A stretch of DNA of 64,000 bases from Taibaiella sp965229095 (GTDB lineage: Bacteria; Bacteroidota; Bacteroidia; Chitinophagales; Chitinophagaceae), in contig OZ245855.1 of assembly GCA_965229095.1 (NCBI GenBank), positions 806,001-870,000 on the forward strand, in the 5' to 3' direction. A model generated the notes under the pieces. The model did not search any database, was not told where the DNA came from, and saw only the letters and a program-made list of their open reading frames with translations. The first letter of the stretch is position 1. The number at the start of each line of letters is the position of its first letter. Both the position numbers and the translations under genes were made by a program. Positions 1 to 8,921 of this stretch are shown here, piece by piece.

Positions 1-108
1 TGGCAAACAATGTACTGATTTGTGTTTGTTTTTGGCCTTCCATAGAACTTTCGTATTTTGAGTAGTGACCAGGAGGCGTTGTGGGATCAATCATCTATTT
101 TGCGAATA

Positions 109-960
109 ATGAAACTGAAAATAAAGGCGGAGCATACAGGGGGAGAATTGTTGCTTTTCAAAGAGGAGGCTGGTTTTGACCGGCTGTTCTTTAGCAGGGA
201 TCAATTCAATAAGTACTTCACCATTGCCTGGAATCCCGGGGAAAGCCAGACGGTCACTATTGACGGTACAGCGCACGAGTTTCCGGCCAATTCTCTGTTG
301 ACCCTGCTATTCAACCAGTCCTTTCAGTTTGAGAATGCTGCGGCGATTACGGCCTGGCAATTTAACCGCGAATTTTACTGTATCATCGATCACGACAGTG
401 AAGTGAGCTGCGTAGGTTTCCTGTTCAGCTGCACCGATCACTTGTTTGTACAGCTCAACGACCGGGCGCAGCAAAAATTACAGCTCCTTTCCGATGTTTT
501 CATCGACGAATTTAATACTTCTGATCATATCCAAAATGAGCTATTATTGGTGCTGTTGAAGCGCCTGATCGTTTATGTAACCGGTTTGGCAAAGCTGGGC
601 TATGTACCTGTAAAAAAGCTCCAGGATGAGCGGTTTCATATCGTTCGGAAATTCAACCTGCTGGTGGAGGCTCATTTTAAAACCGAGCATTCGGTTGCCT
701 TTTATGCCGGCCAGCTGTACAAATCGCCTAAGACCCTATCAAATCTTTTTGCGATCTACAATCAGAAAACACCCTCGCAGGTCATCCAGGAACGGATCAC
801 AGTGGAGGCCCGGCGGCTACTTTCTTATACCGACAAATCGGTAAAGCACATAACTTTTGAGCTGGGTTTTGAAGATGTGGCTTATTTCTCCAATTTTTTC
901 AAAAAAAATACTGGGATGGCGCCTTCGGATTTTAGAACGGCATCCCGTTCAGCCCAATAA
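109..960 (+). CDS. AraC-family transcriptional regulator
   Basis: A DNA-binding activator or repressor of about 283 residues. The C-terminal 100 residues carry the paired helix-turn-helix of the AraC family, ending in a DVAYFSNFFKKNTGMAPSDF-like signature. The N-terminal part is a cupin-like sensory region with no recognisable ligand motif. The frame is open from a TTG at 58, but the ATG at 109, starting MKLKIKAEHTGG, fits family N-termini better. It stands alone on the + strand; the next intact gene is convergent. The target is unknown. AraC assignment is firm; the inducing signal cannot be read from the sequence. Confidence 0.88.
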   Translation: MKLKIKAEHTGGELLLFKEEAGFDRLFFSRDQFNKYFTIAWNPGESQTVTIDGTAHEFPANSLLTLLFNQSFQFENAAAITAWQFNREFYCIIDHDSEVSCVGFLFSCTDHLFVQLNDRAQQKLQLLSDVFIDEFNTSDHIQNELLLVLLKRLIVYVTGLAKLGYVPVKKLQDERFHIVRKFNLLVEAHFKTEHSVAFYAGQLYKSPKTLSNLFAIYNQKTPSQVIQERITVEARRLLSYTDKSVKHITFELGFEDVAYFSNFFKKNTGMAPSDFRTASRSAQ

Positions 961-1031
961 GAAAACCATCAACAGATCCCATAGGCCAGCTTAAAACCCT
1001 CAGATTTATGCTTCTCTTTTTTTAGCAGGGG

Positions 1032-1109
1032 CTACTTTTTAGCGACAGCTTTCTTTGGTACCGGGAGCTTCTTCTCTGCTGCGGTCTTTTCCGAAGGAGC
1101 CTTAGCATC
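1032..1109 (-). pseudogene. Lys/Ala-rich C-terminal tail remnant
   Basis: Read on the minus strand, this stretch encodes DAKAPSEKTAAEKKLPVP followed by a KKAVAKK tail and a stop. The composition is that of histone-H1-like or other lysine/alanine-rich C-terminal tails. No start codon or upstream body is present: the frame runs straight into an unrelated fragment on the other strand. I read it as the stranded 3' end of a deleted gene. Confidence 0.45.
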
Positions 1110-1184
1110 GATTATCATTCATTGATCAAGGTGAACGGGGAATGGAAAGTGATCGCCAAACTGTTCCAGACGATTGAAAAATAA
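1104..1184 (+). pseudogene. NTF2/SnoaL-like C-terminal remnant
   Basis: The + strand encodes SIDYHSLIKVNGEWKVIAKL and a short tail ending QTIEK, then a stop. The DYHSLIKVNGEWKV pattern is the final strand pair of NTF2-like (lumazine-binding/SnoaL-like) proteins. The rest of the gene is missing, and the upstream sequence belongs to a Lys/Ala-rich tail on the opposite strand. This is a decayed gene end, not an intact gene. Confidence 0.55.
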
Positions 1185-1211
1185 TCTCTGCTGAGGTGTC
1201 TGCGGTTGATC

Positions 1212-2345
1212 TTAAAACCTTCCTTCGCCAATCCCAAGCCCACTTTGATAAGCTAGCTGTTTCCCGTATTGAATGATCTGCGAAGCGGCCCTCATTTGCT
1301 GATCATTCCAATGAGGCAATGCCTGGTCAATATCATTTTTGTGGTAATACAGGCAATTGGCAAGGGCAATAGCATCACGATAGGCCTTTGCTGTTCCCGA
1401 AGCCGTATGGGGTCTTACAACTGAGGCGGCATCGCCCAGTAGGGCAACACGTCCGCTGTACATTTTGGGAACAGCGAGGTCTACGATTACCTGGACGAAG
1501 GGATTTTCGGTCTGGTGCACCCGGTCCCTTAAAATTTGGGGCAGTTCCTGGTCGGCGAGCAGGTTCAGATCCCTTATCGTATTGTTGCTGAGGAAAGCGG
1601 GCGGAACCGCATAATTTCTTTTTTTGCCGTCTTTATCTGTAAGGATTTCGCTTAACTGCTGGTCTGATTTATTTTGGTACCACACCCAATTATACAGGCG
1701 CTGCCCCTTGCTCAGTTCTCCATGGGTACCCGGAACCATATAGCAAAGTAAATGGGAATGCTTGTAAGGGTAAATGGAAAATTTGTTCTCAAAAAAGTCC
1801 ACCTCTGCGGCCGTCATTTTATGTTCCGGGATCAGCCCCCGGTAGGCTATATAACCTGCGTAGTTAGGAGCTGAACCCGGTAAAAAGTAAGATCTTGCTA
1901 CAGAACCATAGCCGTCTGCACCAATGACAAGGTCCGCATTTCTTTTAACGCCATTGGCAAAGGTGACCGTTACCTGTTTGTCCTTTTCTTCGATGGTTTC
2001 CAATTGATGACCATAGAAGTAGTTTTTTTCAGGAAAATAATCTTTGAGCTGTTGCCAGATGTAGTTCCAGGAAGTAAAGGACGTATCATTTTCAAACGTG
2101 TGGGAAGGTGTTCCCTTACTATTGAGTACCTGCCGTTCCCGGGCCGGTACTCCAAAAACCTCCCTTGCAGCAATATGGTGTTCCTGCAAGTAGTTCATCA
2201 TATCTGGTTGTATAACCAGCCCGGCGCCTCTGTCCTGCATCCGGCCTGCCGAGCGTTCATAAATTTCGACATCATGCCCTTTGCAGTCAAGCGCAATGCC
2301 CGCGCTGAGCCCGCCAATGGAGCCTCCAATGATTATAATTTTCAT
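1212..2345 (-). CDS. FAD-dependent monooxygenase (PHBH fold)
   Basis: A single-component flavoprotein hydroxylase of 377 residues, the usual length for the class. It opens with the dinucleotide-binding motif IIIGGSIGGLSAG, then has the middle DG motif (LVIGADGYGS) and the C-terminal FAD ribityl motif LLGDAASVVRPHTASG. Such enzymes hydroxylate aromatic or heteroaromatic substrates with NAD(P)H and oxygen. The substrate here is not determinable. It is divergent from the ABM-domain gene at 2538, so the two may share regulation from the 190-bp gap. Class assignment is firm. Confidence 0.9.
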   Translation of the reverse strand: MKIIIIGGSIGGLSAGIALDCKGHDVEIYERSAGRMQDRGAGLVIQPDMMNYLQEHHIAAREVFGVPARERQVLNSKGTPSHTFENDTSFTSWNYIWQQLKDYFPEKNYFYGHQLETIEEKDKQVTVTFANGVKRNADLVIGADGYGSVARSYFLPGSAPNYAGYIAYRGLIPEHKMTAAEVDFFENKFSIYPYKHSHLLCYMVPGTHGELSKGQRLYNWVWYQNKSDQQLSEILTDKDGKKRNYAVPPAFLSNNTIRDLNLLADQELPQILRDRVHQTENPFVQVIVDLAVPKMYSGRVALLGDAASVVRPHTASGTAKAYRDAIALANCLYYHKNDIDQALPHWNDQQMRAASQIIQYGKQLAYQSGLGIGEGRF

Positions 2346-2537
2346 TTTGATCTTTAAGCTTCTGCATCCGGGATGTACCGGTAGCTGTATTTCAAATCTA
2401 CTAAAGTTTGATGAGAGAAGATGTTCTTATTTAGTTTAATATTAATTTGCTATACGGAAACGGTAATCAATAAAAAGAATGCCGGGAATTAGCGAAGAGC
2501 ATTTAGGTAATTTTATTAATAATCATAGCATTTTATT

Positions 2538-3089
2538 ATGGAAAAAGATGGCGCAACAGTGGTTATTTCGCATCGGATACTGGATGGCAAGCACCAGGAG
2601 TATGAAAAATGGCTAAATGAAATAGGACCGCTTTGCAGGAGTTCTATAGGTCATATTGACTGGCAAATTATCCGGCCAATTCCCGGCCTGACGTATTTAT
2701 ATACGGTGGTTATGCGATTTGATACAATCGACAACCTTAAAGCCTGGATGGAATCCGAGGACCGGAGGCGGTTAATTGAGAAAATCAGGCCGCTGCTGGC
2801 AACAGACGACAATTACTATATAAAAACGGGGCTGGACTTTTTGTTTACACCCGAAAGCGATAAGGCAAAGGCCCCGGTCCGGTGGAAACAATACCTTGTA
2901 ACCTGGTCGGCAATTTACCCATTGTCTACCATTATTCCCTTACTGCTGATCCCCGTATTAAGAATGCTGAAGATTCCTCAAATCCGGATGCTTGATTCGT
3001 TTTTTGTTTCCGGCGTTATAGTGGTGTTGATGGTTTATTTGGTAATGCCTTTCTATACCAGGAAGATCAAAAAATGGCTTTATAAATAA
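2538..3089 (+). CDS. ABM-domain protein with two C-terminal TM helices
   Basis: Residues about 8-95 form an antibiotic-biosynthesis-monooxygenase (ABM, ferredoxin-like) domain, with the motifs VVISHRILDGKHQEYEKWLN and TYLYTVVMRFDTIDNLKAW. After a linker come two hydrophobic helices (around residues 120-145 and 152-172), so the domain is anchored to the inner membrane. Some members of this fold are quinol monooxygenases, which would suit the neighbouring aromatic-detoxification genes, but no specific activity can be assigned. ATG start at 2538 after an AT-rich leader. Confidence 0.82.
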   Translation: MEKDGATVVISHRILDGKHQEYEKWLNEIGPLCRSSIGHIDWQIIRPIPGLTYLYTVVMRFDTIDNLKAWMESEDRRRLIEKIRPLLATDDNYYIKTGLDFLFTPESDKAKAPVRWKQYLVTWSAIYPLSTIIPLLLIPVLRMLKIPQIRMLDSFFVSGVIVVLMVYLVMPFYTRKIKKWLYK

Positions 3090-3212
3090 TCTAATGCGAT
3101 GTTGCGGGTATGGGCAATTCAAAATATTAATATAGATTAATCCCATTTCTTAAGACAGCTTATTGGTATCCGGCCTTTTTGCGACGGAAATTTGTGTTGT
3201 AAAAGGTTACCA

Positions 3213-3935
3213 ATGGCACAACAAATACTTCACAGAGCCGAAAGCAGGGGGCATGATCACCTGGAATGGTTGAATAGCAGAAAGACTTTCAGTTTCGCCG
3301 ATTACTACAATCCCAAGCGAATGGGATTTGGTGTATTACGGGTCTTAAATGATGACATTCTTGCTGGGGGAAAAGGGTTTGGCTCACATCCACATGATAA
3401 TATGGAGATCGTTAGCATTCTCCTGGATGGAAGCCTGCAGCATGAAGATAACGCGGGGAATAAAAGGGTGACTACTGTTGGCCAGGCGCAGGTTATGAGC
3501 ACCGGCAGCGGGATTTTTCACAGTGAATATAATTATAGTGCTTCTATACCCGCTGAATTTCTGCAGATCTGGATATACCCGGATGTTTTAAACGCGACAC
3601 CTACATATACGCAAATTGAATTGCCACCCACTTTACTGGAAAATACGCTTTATGAATTTATTAAACCCGGACATGATACTTCCGCCGTTGCCGTTCGGGA
3701 GGATACCTGGTTCAGCATGGGGACTTTTGAAAAAGGTGTTTTAGCCGATTACAAAATGCACCTCGACGGTAATGGCGTATACGCTTTTGTTGTCTCAGGC
3801 GCTTTTTTGATAGATGGCAATGAGCTTACACCGCGGGATGGATTGGGGGTATGGGATACCGGCGCAATTGGTATAAAATCCCTGGCGGATGCATCAACAC
3901 TCTTGCTCATTGAGGTGCCGATGAAAATAAACTGA
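3213..3935 (+). CDS. Pirin family protein
   Basis: A bicupin protein of 240 residues. The N-terminal signature HLEWLNSRKTFSFADYYNP and the metal-binding cluster GSHPHDNMEIVSILLDG are typical of bacterial pirins (YhhW-like), some of which are quercetin 2,3-dioxygenases. The start is set at the ATG at 3213 (MAQQILHRAES); an upstream in-frame codon at 3192 adds residues not found in the family. It is the first gene of a tight five-gene operon whose later members look like quinone/electrophile-resistance enzymes. Confidence 0.9.
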   Translation: MAQQILHRAESRGHDHLEWLNSRKTFSFADYYNPKRMGFGVLRVLNDDILAGGKGFGSHPHDNMEIVSILLDGSLQHEDNAGNKRVTTVGQAQVMSTGSGIFHSEYNYSASIPAEFLQIWIYPDVLNATPTYTQIELPPTLLENTLYEFIKPGHDTSAVAVREDTWFSMGTFEKGVLADYKMHLDGNGVYAFVVSGAFLIDGNELTPRDGLGVWDTGAIGIKSLADASTLLLIEVPMKIN

Positions 3936-3950
3936 TTAAAATCTTTGGCA

Positions 3951-4277
3951 ATGAACAACAGGAAAATAAATATACTGGCAATAGGTTACAATCTCCCCAT
4001 CATGGAAGTGGTGTATCGTTTAATTAACAGCCACGATAATTGGAAGGGAGAGCTGGCTGTGTCAAAAAATGAAGCACGCTTAAAGCTCCAGGCCGGAGGG
4101 TATGATGCGGCGTTGCTTTGCGCCGGTGTAAGCGAGCAGGATGAAGCGGAGTTTAAGGAATTAATCAGCAGCCTAAATCCGGCGATAAAGTTGATCCGCC
4201 ATTTCGGTGGTGGAAGCGGATTGCTTGAAAACGAAGTTCGGTCTGAACTGGATAAAAAACATTATAAAACAAATTAA
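3951..4277 (+). CDS. Degenerate receiver-like small protein
   Basis: A protein of 108 residues with an alternating alpha/beta pattern (INILAIGYNLPIMEVV at the N-terminus, YDAALLCAG in the middle) resembling a stripped response-regulator receiver. The strand that normally carries the phosphorylated Asp reads AALLCAG, so it is probably not phosphorylated. It lies 15 bp after pirin and 2 bp before the dioxygenase, so it is cotranscribed with them. No function can be named; a small binding or sensor protein for the pathway is a guess. Confidence 0.7.
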   Translation: MNNRKINILAIGYNLPIMEVVYRLINSHDNWKGELAVSKNEARLKLQAGGYDAALLCAGVSEQDEAEFKELISSLNPAIKLIRHFGGGSGLLENEVRSELDKKHYKTN

Positions 4278-4279
4278 CG

Positions 4280-5221
4280 ATGAACGAAAAACAATTACTG
4301 GGCCTGCATCATATTACAGCAATAGCAGGAAACGCACAACGTAATTACGATTTTTATACGAAAACCATGGGGCTGAGGATGGTGAAGAAAACGGTCAATT
4401 TTGATGACCCGGGTACCTACCATTTTTATTTTGGAAACGAAAATGGTTCGCCCGGAACTATTTTGACTTTTTTCCCCTGGGATGGCGTGGCACCGGGTGT
4501 TGCCGGTACAGGCATGGCTACTGAAATAGGGTATGCTGTTCCCCGGGGAAGTCTTGAATTTTGGAAAGACCGGTTCACCCAACTCAACGTACCATTTACG
4601 GAAGTGTCAGAACGTTTCGGGGAATCTTTTCTGTCTTTCAGGGATCCGGATGGTTTAAACCTGGCACTGATCGTGCCGAAGAACGGGGATGACAGGAAAG
4701 GCTGGGAGACCGACATCATAAAACAGGATAATGCTACAAAAGGTTTTCACAGTACCACACTGTCTTTGAGGAGCATTGATCCTACGGCGAAAGTGCTTAC
4801 TGACCTCTTCGGTTATGAGTTGCAGTCACAGGAGGGTAACCGGTACCGGTTTGTTACTGACGCTGTTGGTGGCGCGGGTATTGTTGATCTGCTGGAGTTA
4901 CCAGACGGGAAACCGGGGCGTAATGCTGCTGGTACCAATCACCACGTGGCATTCCGTGTTGCAGATGATACGATTCAGATGGAATTCAGGGAAAAGATCC
5001 TGAGCAAGGGCTTTCATATTACCCCGAAAATTGACCGGGACTATTTCTTTTCATTGTATTTCCGGGAGCCCGGCGGAGTGCTTTTTGAAATTGCGACGGA
5101 TAATCCGGGATTTACTGTTGATGAACCGCTTGCTGAACTGGGACGCGGCCTGAAACTGCCGAAACAGTATGAGCCGGCAAGAGCAGAAATAGAGAAAGTA
5201 TTACCACCATTAGTTTCATAG
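4280..5221 (+). CDS. Ring-cleaving dioxygenase (VOC fold, MhqO/LinE-like)
   Basis: This 313-residue protein has two glyoxalase/VOC repeats. The first begins LGLHHITAIAGNAQRNYDFY and the second begins near KGFHSTTLSLRSIDP. His and Glu residues suitable for Fe(II) binding sit in GLHHIT, NHHVAFRV and FEIATDNPGF. The family cleaves hydroquinone- and catechol-type rings and in Bacillus belongs to the MhqR quinone-stress regulon. Neighbouring pirin, exporter and MhqD-like esterase support a quinone-detoxification role (inference). Confidence 0.88.
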   Translation: MNEKQLLGLHHITAIAGNAQRNYDFYTKTMGLRMVKKTVNFDDPGTYHFYFGNENGSPGTILTFFPWDGVAPGVAGTGMATEIGYAVPRGSLEFWKDRFTQLNVPFTEVSERFGESFLSFRDPDGLNLALIVPKNGDDRKGWETDIIKQDNATKGFHSTTLSLRSIDPTAKVLTDLFGYELQSQEGNRYRFVTDAVGGAGIVDLLELPDGKPGRNAAGTNHHVAFRVADDTIQMEFREKILSKGFHITPKIDRDYFFSLYFREPGGVLFEIATDNPGFTVDEPLAELGRGLKLPKQYEPARAEIEKVLPPLVS

Positions 5222-5235
5222 TGTAAAGGGTGTAT

Positions 5236-6510
5236 ATGCGCAAACAATTGTCGGCAACAGCTACTTTTGCCCCGTTTAAAGAAGGCCTGTTCAGAAATTT
5301 GTGGATCGCTGCCTTTGTTTCTAATGTGGGCACCTGGATGCAGAATGTGGGCGTGAGCTGGCTGGCCGCGTCCTTGTCTGCATCACCGTTTATCATTTCG
5401 ATGATGCAGACCGCGGCCTCGCTACCGGCCCTGATATTGAGCTACCCGGCCGGTGTAATTTCCGACCAATCCGACAGGCGCAGATTGCTGATCGGGCTAC
5501 AGGTATTCCTGTTCATTATTGTTCTGCTGCTATTTATTTTTTCGCAGTTGCAATGGCTCAATATTCAAATGCTGCTGATCTTTACTTTCCTGGTGGGAGC
5601 AGGGATGGCATTTACAACACCCGTATGGCAGGCTATTACACCCGAAGTGGTGAGCGGAAAATATTTGAAAGAAGCCATTGCACTGAATGGGGTGAATTTT
5701 AATCTTGCAAGGGCTCTGGGGCCGGCAATCGGGGGCGTATTATTGGTTATTGCCGGTATTAAATCGATCTTCTTGTTTAATGCTATTTCGTTTTTGGCGT
5801 TGATTGCTGGATTATACCGCTGGTCTAATACAACACAAACAGGCCGCAAAATACTTTTTCGTAAAACGGCTATGGAGGGATTAACCGAAGTGGCGCGATC
5901 CAAACCCTTTTTACATTTACTGCTGCGTACTATTTCCTTTACTGCCTTTGTAAGTATTGTATTTGCTTTTTTACCTCAGCTTTCAAAATACCAATGGCAT
6001 CAGAGCAGCGGACAATACACCCTTCTATGGGTTTCATTGGGTGTTGGATCTCTTATTGGCAGCTACTTGTATGGTCTGGTGAATAAAGTGTTGCGTGCCG
6101 CTAAAATTGTATTATATAGTTGCGAAATCATTGCAGTGTGCCTGCTGTTGCTTTCTCAAACGAACAATGTTTATATTATAAATGGACTACTCGTTATAAC
6201 AGGTCTTGCCTGGATAAATGCAACATCAACACTGAATGTGCTGGCTCAGCAGCTGTCGCCCGGGGCATTTAAGGGGCGGTTTCTGGCGGTAAATGTTACG
6301 GTGTTCCAGACGTCTATTGCATTGTCAAGTTTCTTCTGGGGCTGGCTTACTAAATATTTTTCAGTAACAGGTGTGATGAATATTGCCGCTGTCAGCATGG
6401 CTGTTTGTGCAGCATTGCTGGCGTTTATACCGCTTGAAGAAGGCGAAGATGCTGGTGGAGCGCAACCAATCGCATGCAGCGATCCCTTAATTCAATATCA
6501 GCTTAAGTAA
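5236..6510 (+). CDS. MFS transporter (MFS_3 / EntS-like exporter)
   Basis: A protein of 424 residues with about twelve hydrophobic segments. The N-terminal signature FRNLWIAAFVSNVGTWMQNV and the loop YPAGVISDQSDRRRL are typical of the EntS-like MFS_3 group, which includes siderophore and drug exporters. The ATG at 5236 is preferred over the GTG at 5230. It sits 14 bp after the dioxygenase gene, so it probably exports a toxic aromatic compound or product handled by the operon (inference). Confidence 0.87.
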   Translation: MRKQLSATATFAPFKEGLFRNLWIAAFVSNVGTWMQNVGVSWLAASLSASPFIISMMQTAASLPALILSYPAGVISDQSDRRRLLIGLQVFLFIIVLLLFIFSQLQWLNIQMLLIFTFLVGAGMAFTTPVWQAITPEVVSGKYLKEAIALNGVNFNLARALGPAIGGVLLVIAGIKSIFLFNAISFLALIAGLYRWSNTTQTGRKILFRKTAMEGLTEVARSKPFLHLLLRTISFTAFVSIVFAFLPQLSKYQWHQSSGQYTLLWVSLGVGSLIGSYLYGLVNKVLRAAKIVLYSCEIIAVCLLLLSQTNNVYIINGLLVITGLAWINATSTLNVLAQQLSPGAFKGRFLAVNVTVFQTSIALSSFFWGWLTKYFSVTGVMNIAAVSMAVCAALLAFIPLEEGEDAGGAQPIACSDPLIQYQLK

Positions 6511-6534
6511 CTCAATAATCATAAAATATAAAAG

Positions 6535-7152
6535 ATGCATAAGGAACAAACACGAATGGCTGGTCAGGAAATAACTACAGCTAAAAAAGTATTGATCATG
6601 CTGCATGGGAGAGGAGGATCGGCCGCTGATATCCTGTCAATGGCAGCCCACCTGAATGTTGCTGACTATGCCCTGGCGGCGCCGCAGGCCACCAATAATA
6701 GCTGGTACCCTCAATCATTCCTAGCCGTGCCGATGGATAATGAACCATGGTTGTCATCGGCATTAGATGTAGTAAAGAAACTGACAAATGATATACAGCA
6801 GAAAGGTATTGCACAGGAAAACATTTTCTTCCTCGGGTTTTCCCAGGGTGCCTGTCTTATGCTGGAGTTTATCGCAAGAAACGCCGGGAAGTATGGCGGT
6901 GCTGTTGCCTTTACAGGAGGACTCATCGGCAACTGGATTTATGCGGAGAACTACAAGGGTACATTTAATGGGATGCCGGTGTTTATCGGCACCAGTGATC
7001 CGGATTTTCATGTGCCTGTTCAACGGGTAAAGGACACAACGGTCCTGCTAAAAAGTATGGGGGCTGATGTTACCGAGCGAATCTACGATAACATGGGGCA
7101 TACTATTACTCAAGGTGAATTGGACGTGGCCAACCAACGAATCTTCAGGTAA
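6535..7152 (+). CDS. Alpha/beta hydrolase (phospholipase/carboxylesterase, MhqD-like)
   Basis: A small cytoplasmic serine hydrolase of 205 residues. The oxyanion region is LIMLHGRGG, the nucleophile elbow is GFSQGA (Ser), the acidic residue is probably in GTSDPD, and the His is in NMGHTI. The length matches the phospholipase/carboxylesterase family that contains Bacillus MhqD, which accompanies the MhqO-type dioxygenase in quinone resistance. It is the last gene of the 3213-7152 operon and converges on the Crp-type gene 10 bp further on. Confidence 0.88.
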   Translation: MHKEQTRMAGQEITTAKKVLIMLHGRGGSAADILSMAAHLNVADYALAAPQATNNSWYPQSFLAVPMDNEPWLSSALDVVKKLTNDIQQKGIAQENIFFLGFSQGACLMLEFIARNAGKYGGAVAFTGGLIGNWIYAENYKGTFNGMPVFIGTSDPDFHVPVQRVKDTTVLLKSMGADVTERIYDNMGHTITQGELDVANQRIFR

Positions 7153-7162
7153 ATTAATAAGG

Positions 7163-7744
7163 CTATTTCTTTTTTAGGATCGTACTCCGCACTTTGCTTA
7201 GAAACTCCGGAGATACGCCCAGGTACCGGGCTATCTGGTTCTGGGGCACCCGCTGCACTATCTGCGGATACTTTTCGACAAAGGCCAGGTATCGTTGTTC
7301 TGCTGTTTGTGATACCAGGCTGTGAAAGCGAAGCTGGAGTGCAAATAAGGATCGTTGTACCAGCAGACGGAACAATGTTTCAAATTTTGGTATCTTCTGG
7401 TAAAGCTCCGCTTTTGACTTGTAGTCGATAACAAGGAGTTCGCATTCCTCGATGGTTTCAATAAACATATTCGAGGGTTTCTGTTCCGTGAAACTGTACA
7501 GGTCGCTGACCCACCAATCCTCTATAGCGAATGAAAGAATTGTTTCAGTACCGTCGTCGCTAAGATAATAAGTGCGGATACAGCCCTTCAGGATGTATGC
7601 TTCAAAATCGCATATTTCTCCCTCCTGCAGCAGGTAGGTTCGTTTACGGGCCCGTTTGAATTTAAGCAGAGAATGAAAAACCTCCCGCTCTTGTGAAGTA
7701 AGGCTGATACACTGATCTACAAACATGTCAATCTGTTCAAACAT
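7163..7744 (-). CDS. Crp/Fnr-family transcriptional regulator
   Basis: A protein of 193 residues. The cyclic-nucleotide-binding-like beta barrel (about residues 25-115) includes LLQEGEICDFEAYILKGCIR and TILSFAIEDWWVSDL. It is followed by a long dimer helix and a short C-terminal helix-turn-helix (NQIARYLGVSPEFLSKVRS). The cNMP phosphate-binding Arg/Ser motif is absent, as is usual for this Bacteroidota subgroup. It is convergent with the detoxification operon; targets are unknown. Confidence 0.88.
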   Translation of the reverse strand: MFEQIDMFVDQCISLTSQEREVFHSLLKFKRARKRTYLLQEGEICDFEAYILKGCIRTYYLSDDGTETILSFAIEDWWVSDLYSFTEQKPSNMFIETIEECELLVIDYKSKAELYQKIPKFETLFRLLVQRSLFALQLRFHSLVSQTAEQRYLAFVEKYPQIVQRVPQNQIARYLGVSPEFLSKVRSTILKKK

Positions 7745-7878
7745 AGTGATTAAAGATAGCTCAAAAGCAGGTAAAGTATAAGTCTTTTCCGTTCCACGTT
7801 GTCATCAACAGCAGTAAAAAAGAAAGGACTTATACCGCATGCTGCCTGGCTTTAAAAAGCAATGGTACCCTAAGGTCT

Positions 7879-8820
7879 TTATTGCCTGATGAATTTGAGG
7901 AGTTCTTCGTTTGTTTTTCCCTTTTCTTCAATAAAGGCGGCATGCCCGCTGCTGTCAAATGGCACTAACGTTGAATTTTTTATACCAGCCTTTAATTGTT
8001 CAGCAAGTGCAAACGAAACGATGCTGTCTTTTGTAGAGTGAAGGATAAGCGTAGGGATCTGTATTTTGGGCAAATCGCCCCGGAGGTCTTCATCTCTTAG
8101 GGCAATCAGCGCCTGTTCCGTAGCGTATGGTGATGCCTGGTTTTCGATTCCTCTTAACCAGGCTCCTATACCTGCAGGAAGTGTTTTGCTGGATAAGGCA
8201 AAGCGGGCATCTACGGCATCGTAGAACGCAGGTCTGTTGGTGTTGTGATACTCCAGCCATGCGGAGATCTGTTCCTGGGTGAAGAGAGGGTAAGGAAAGT
8301 CGGGGCGTTTGGTATGCACCGGAGCCGCTGCATTAAATAACACCAGCTTCTTTACATGGGCAGCATCGAATTTAGCAACGTAATGCAAGGAAATGGCGCC
8401 ACCCATGGAGTGTCCGCCCAGGATAGCATCCTTGAGCTCCAATTGATCCATTACCGCTTTTATATCCGTAGCAAACTGGTCGTAATTATACCTGCCAAAT
8501 GGTTTATCCGACTGACCGAATCCCCGCAACGTAATGCCGATTACCCGGTACCCTGCCTTTACTAAAGGAAGGTATTGGTACTCCCAGCAGGCATCGCTCA
8601 AAGGATAACCATGGATGAGCACTACCGGTGTGCCTTCGCCCCAGTCGGTAACATGCAGTTTTACATTGGGCGCTACCTCTATAAATTCTGCCCGGGCGGT
8701 ATTATTGGGCCGGAGGGTATCGGTTGCCGGAACGGAGGCGCCGGGCTGACTGTTCTGGCATGCAATGAGCAGGGTTGCTGAGGCAATGCCTGCTGTTAAT
8801 AGTTTTAAAGCTGACTTCAT
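7879..8820 (-). CDS. Secreted lipoprotein alpha/beta hydrolase
   Basis: A protein of 313 residues with a lipoprotein signal (MKSALKLLTAGIASATLLIA then Cys; lipobox LIAC), so it is probably anchored in the outer or inner membrane. The body is an alpha/beta hydrolase of the haloperoxidase/arylesterase type: VVLIHGYPLSDACWEYQ, nucleophile elbow GGHSMGGA, acidic ILHSTKDSIV, His in DSSGHAAF. It is divergent from the sigma-54 activator at 8991. The 170-bp gap holds two palindromes and a -24/-12-like element, so it is a likely target of that activator (inference). Confidence 0.88.
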   Translation of the reverse strand: MKSALKLLTAGIASATLLIACQNSQPGASVPATDTLRPNNTARAEFIEVAPNVKLHVTDWGEGTPVVLIHGYPLSDACWEYQYLPLVKAGYRVIGITLRGFGQSDKPFGRYNYDQFATDIKAVMDQLELKDAILGGHSMGGAISLHYVAKFDAAHVKKLVLFNAAAPVHTKRPDFPYPLFTQEQISAWLEYHNTNRPAFYDAVDARFALSSKTLPAGIGAWLRGIENQASPYATEQALIALRDEDLRGDLPKIQIPTLILHSTKDSIVSFALAEQLKAGIKNSTLVPFDSSGHAAFIEEKGKTNEELLKFIRQ

Positions 8821-8852
8821 TATCTGTAGTTAAAAGGTTTTGTGATGGTATT

Positions 8853-8867
8853 TCTAAATCTATGCCA
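8853..8867 (-). promoter_or_regulatory. Candidate sigma-54 (-24/-12) promoter for the 7879-8820 hydrolase
   Basis: The minus strand reads TGGCAT-AGATT-TAGA, compared with the sigma-54 consensus TGGCAC-N5-TTGC. The GG at -24 and the G at -12 are in the right spacing, but the -12 C is A. The start codon lies about 33 bp downstream. The predicted transcription start near 8842 puts the two TTACG-N6-CGTAA palindromes at roughly -88 and -133, typical of upstream activator sites. The element alone is weak; the geometry raises its credibility. Confidence 0.35.
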
Positions 8868-8921
8868 TTTCGTAAGATAGTGATTGTCAATTATTTAAAA
8901 TTGAAAAGAACGACTACGCTT

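Noticed and set aside
4295..4719. Overlapping open frames antisense to the ring-cleaving dioxygenase
   Set aside because: They are shadows of a strongly conserved coding sequence and carry no recognisable motif.
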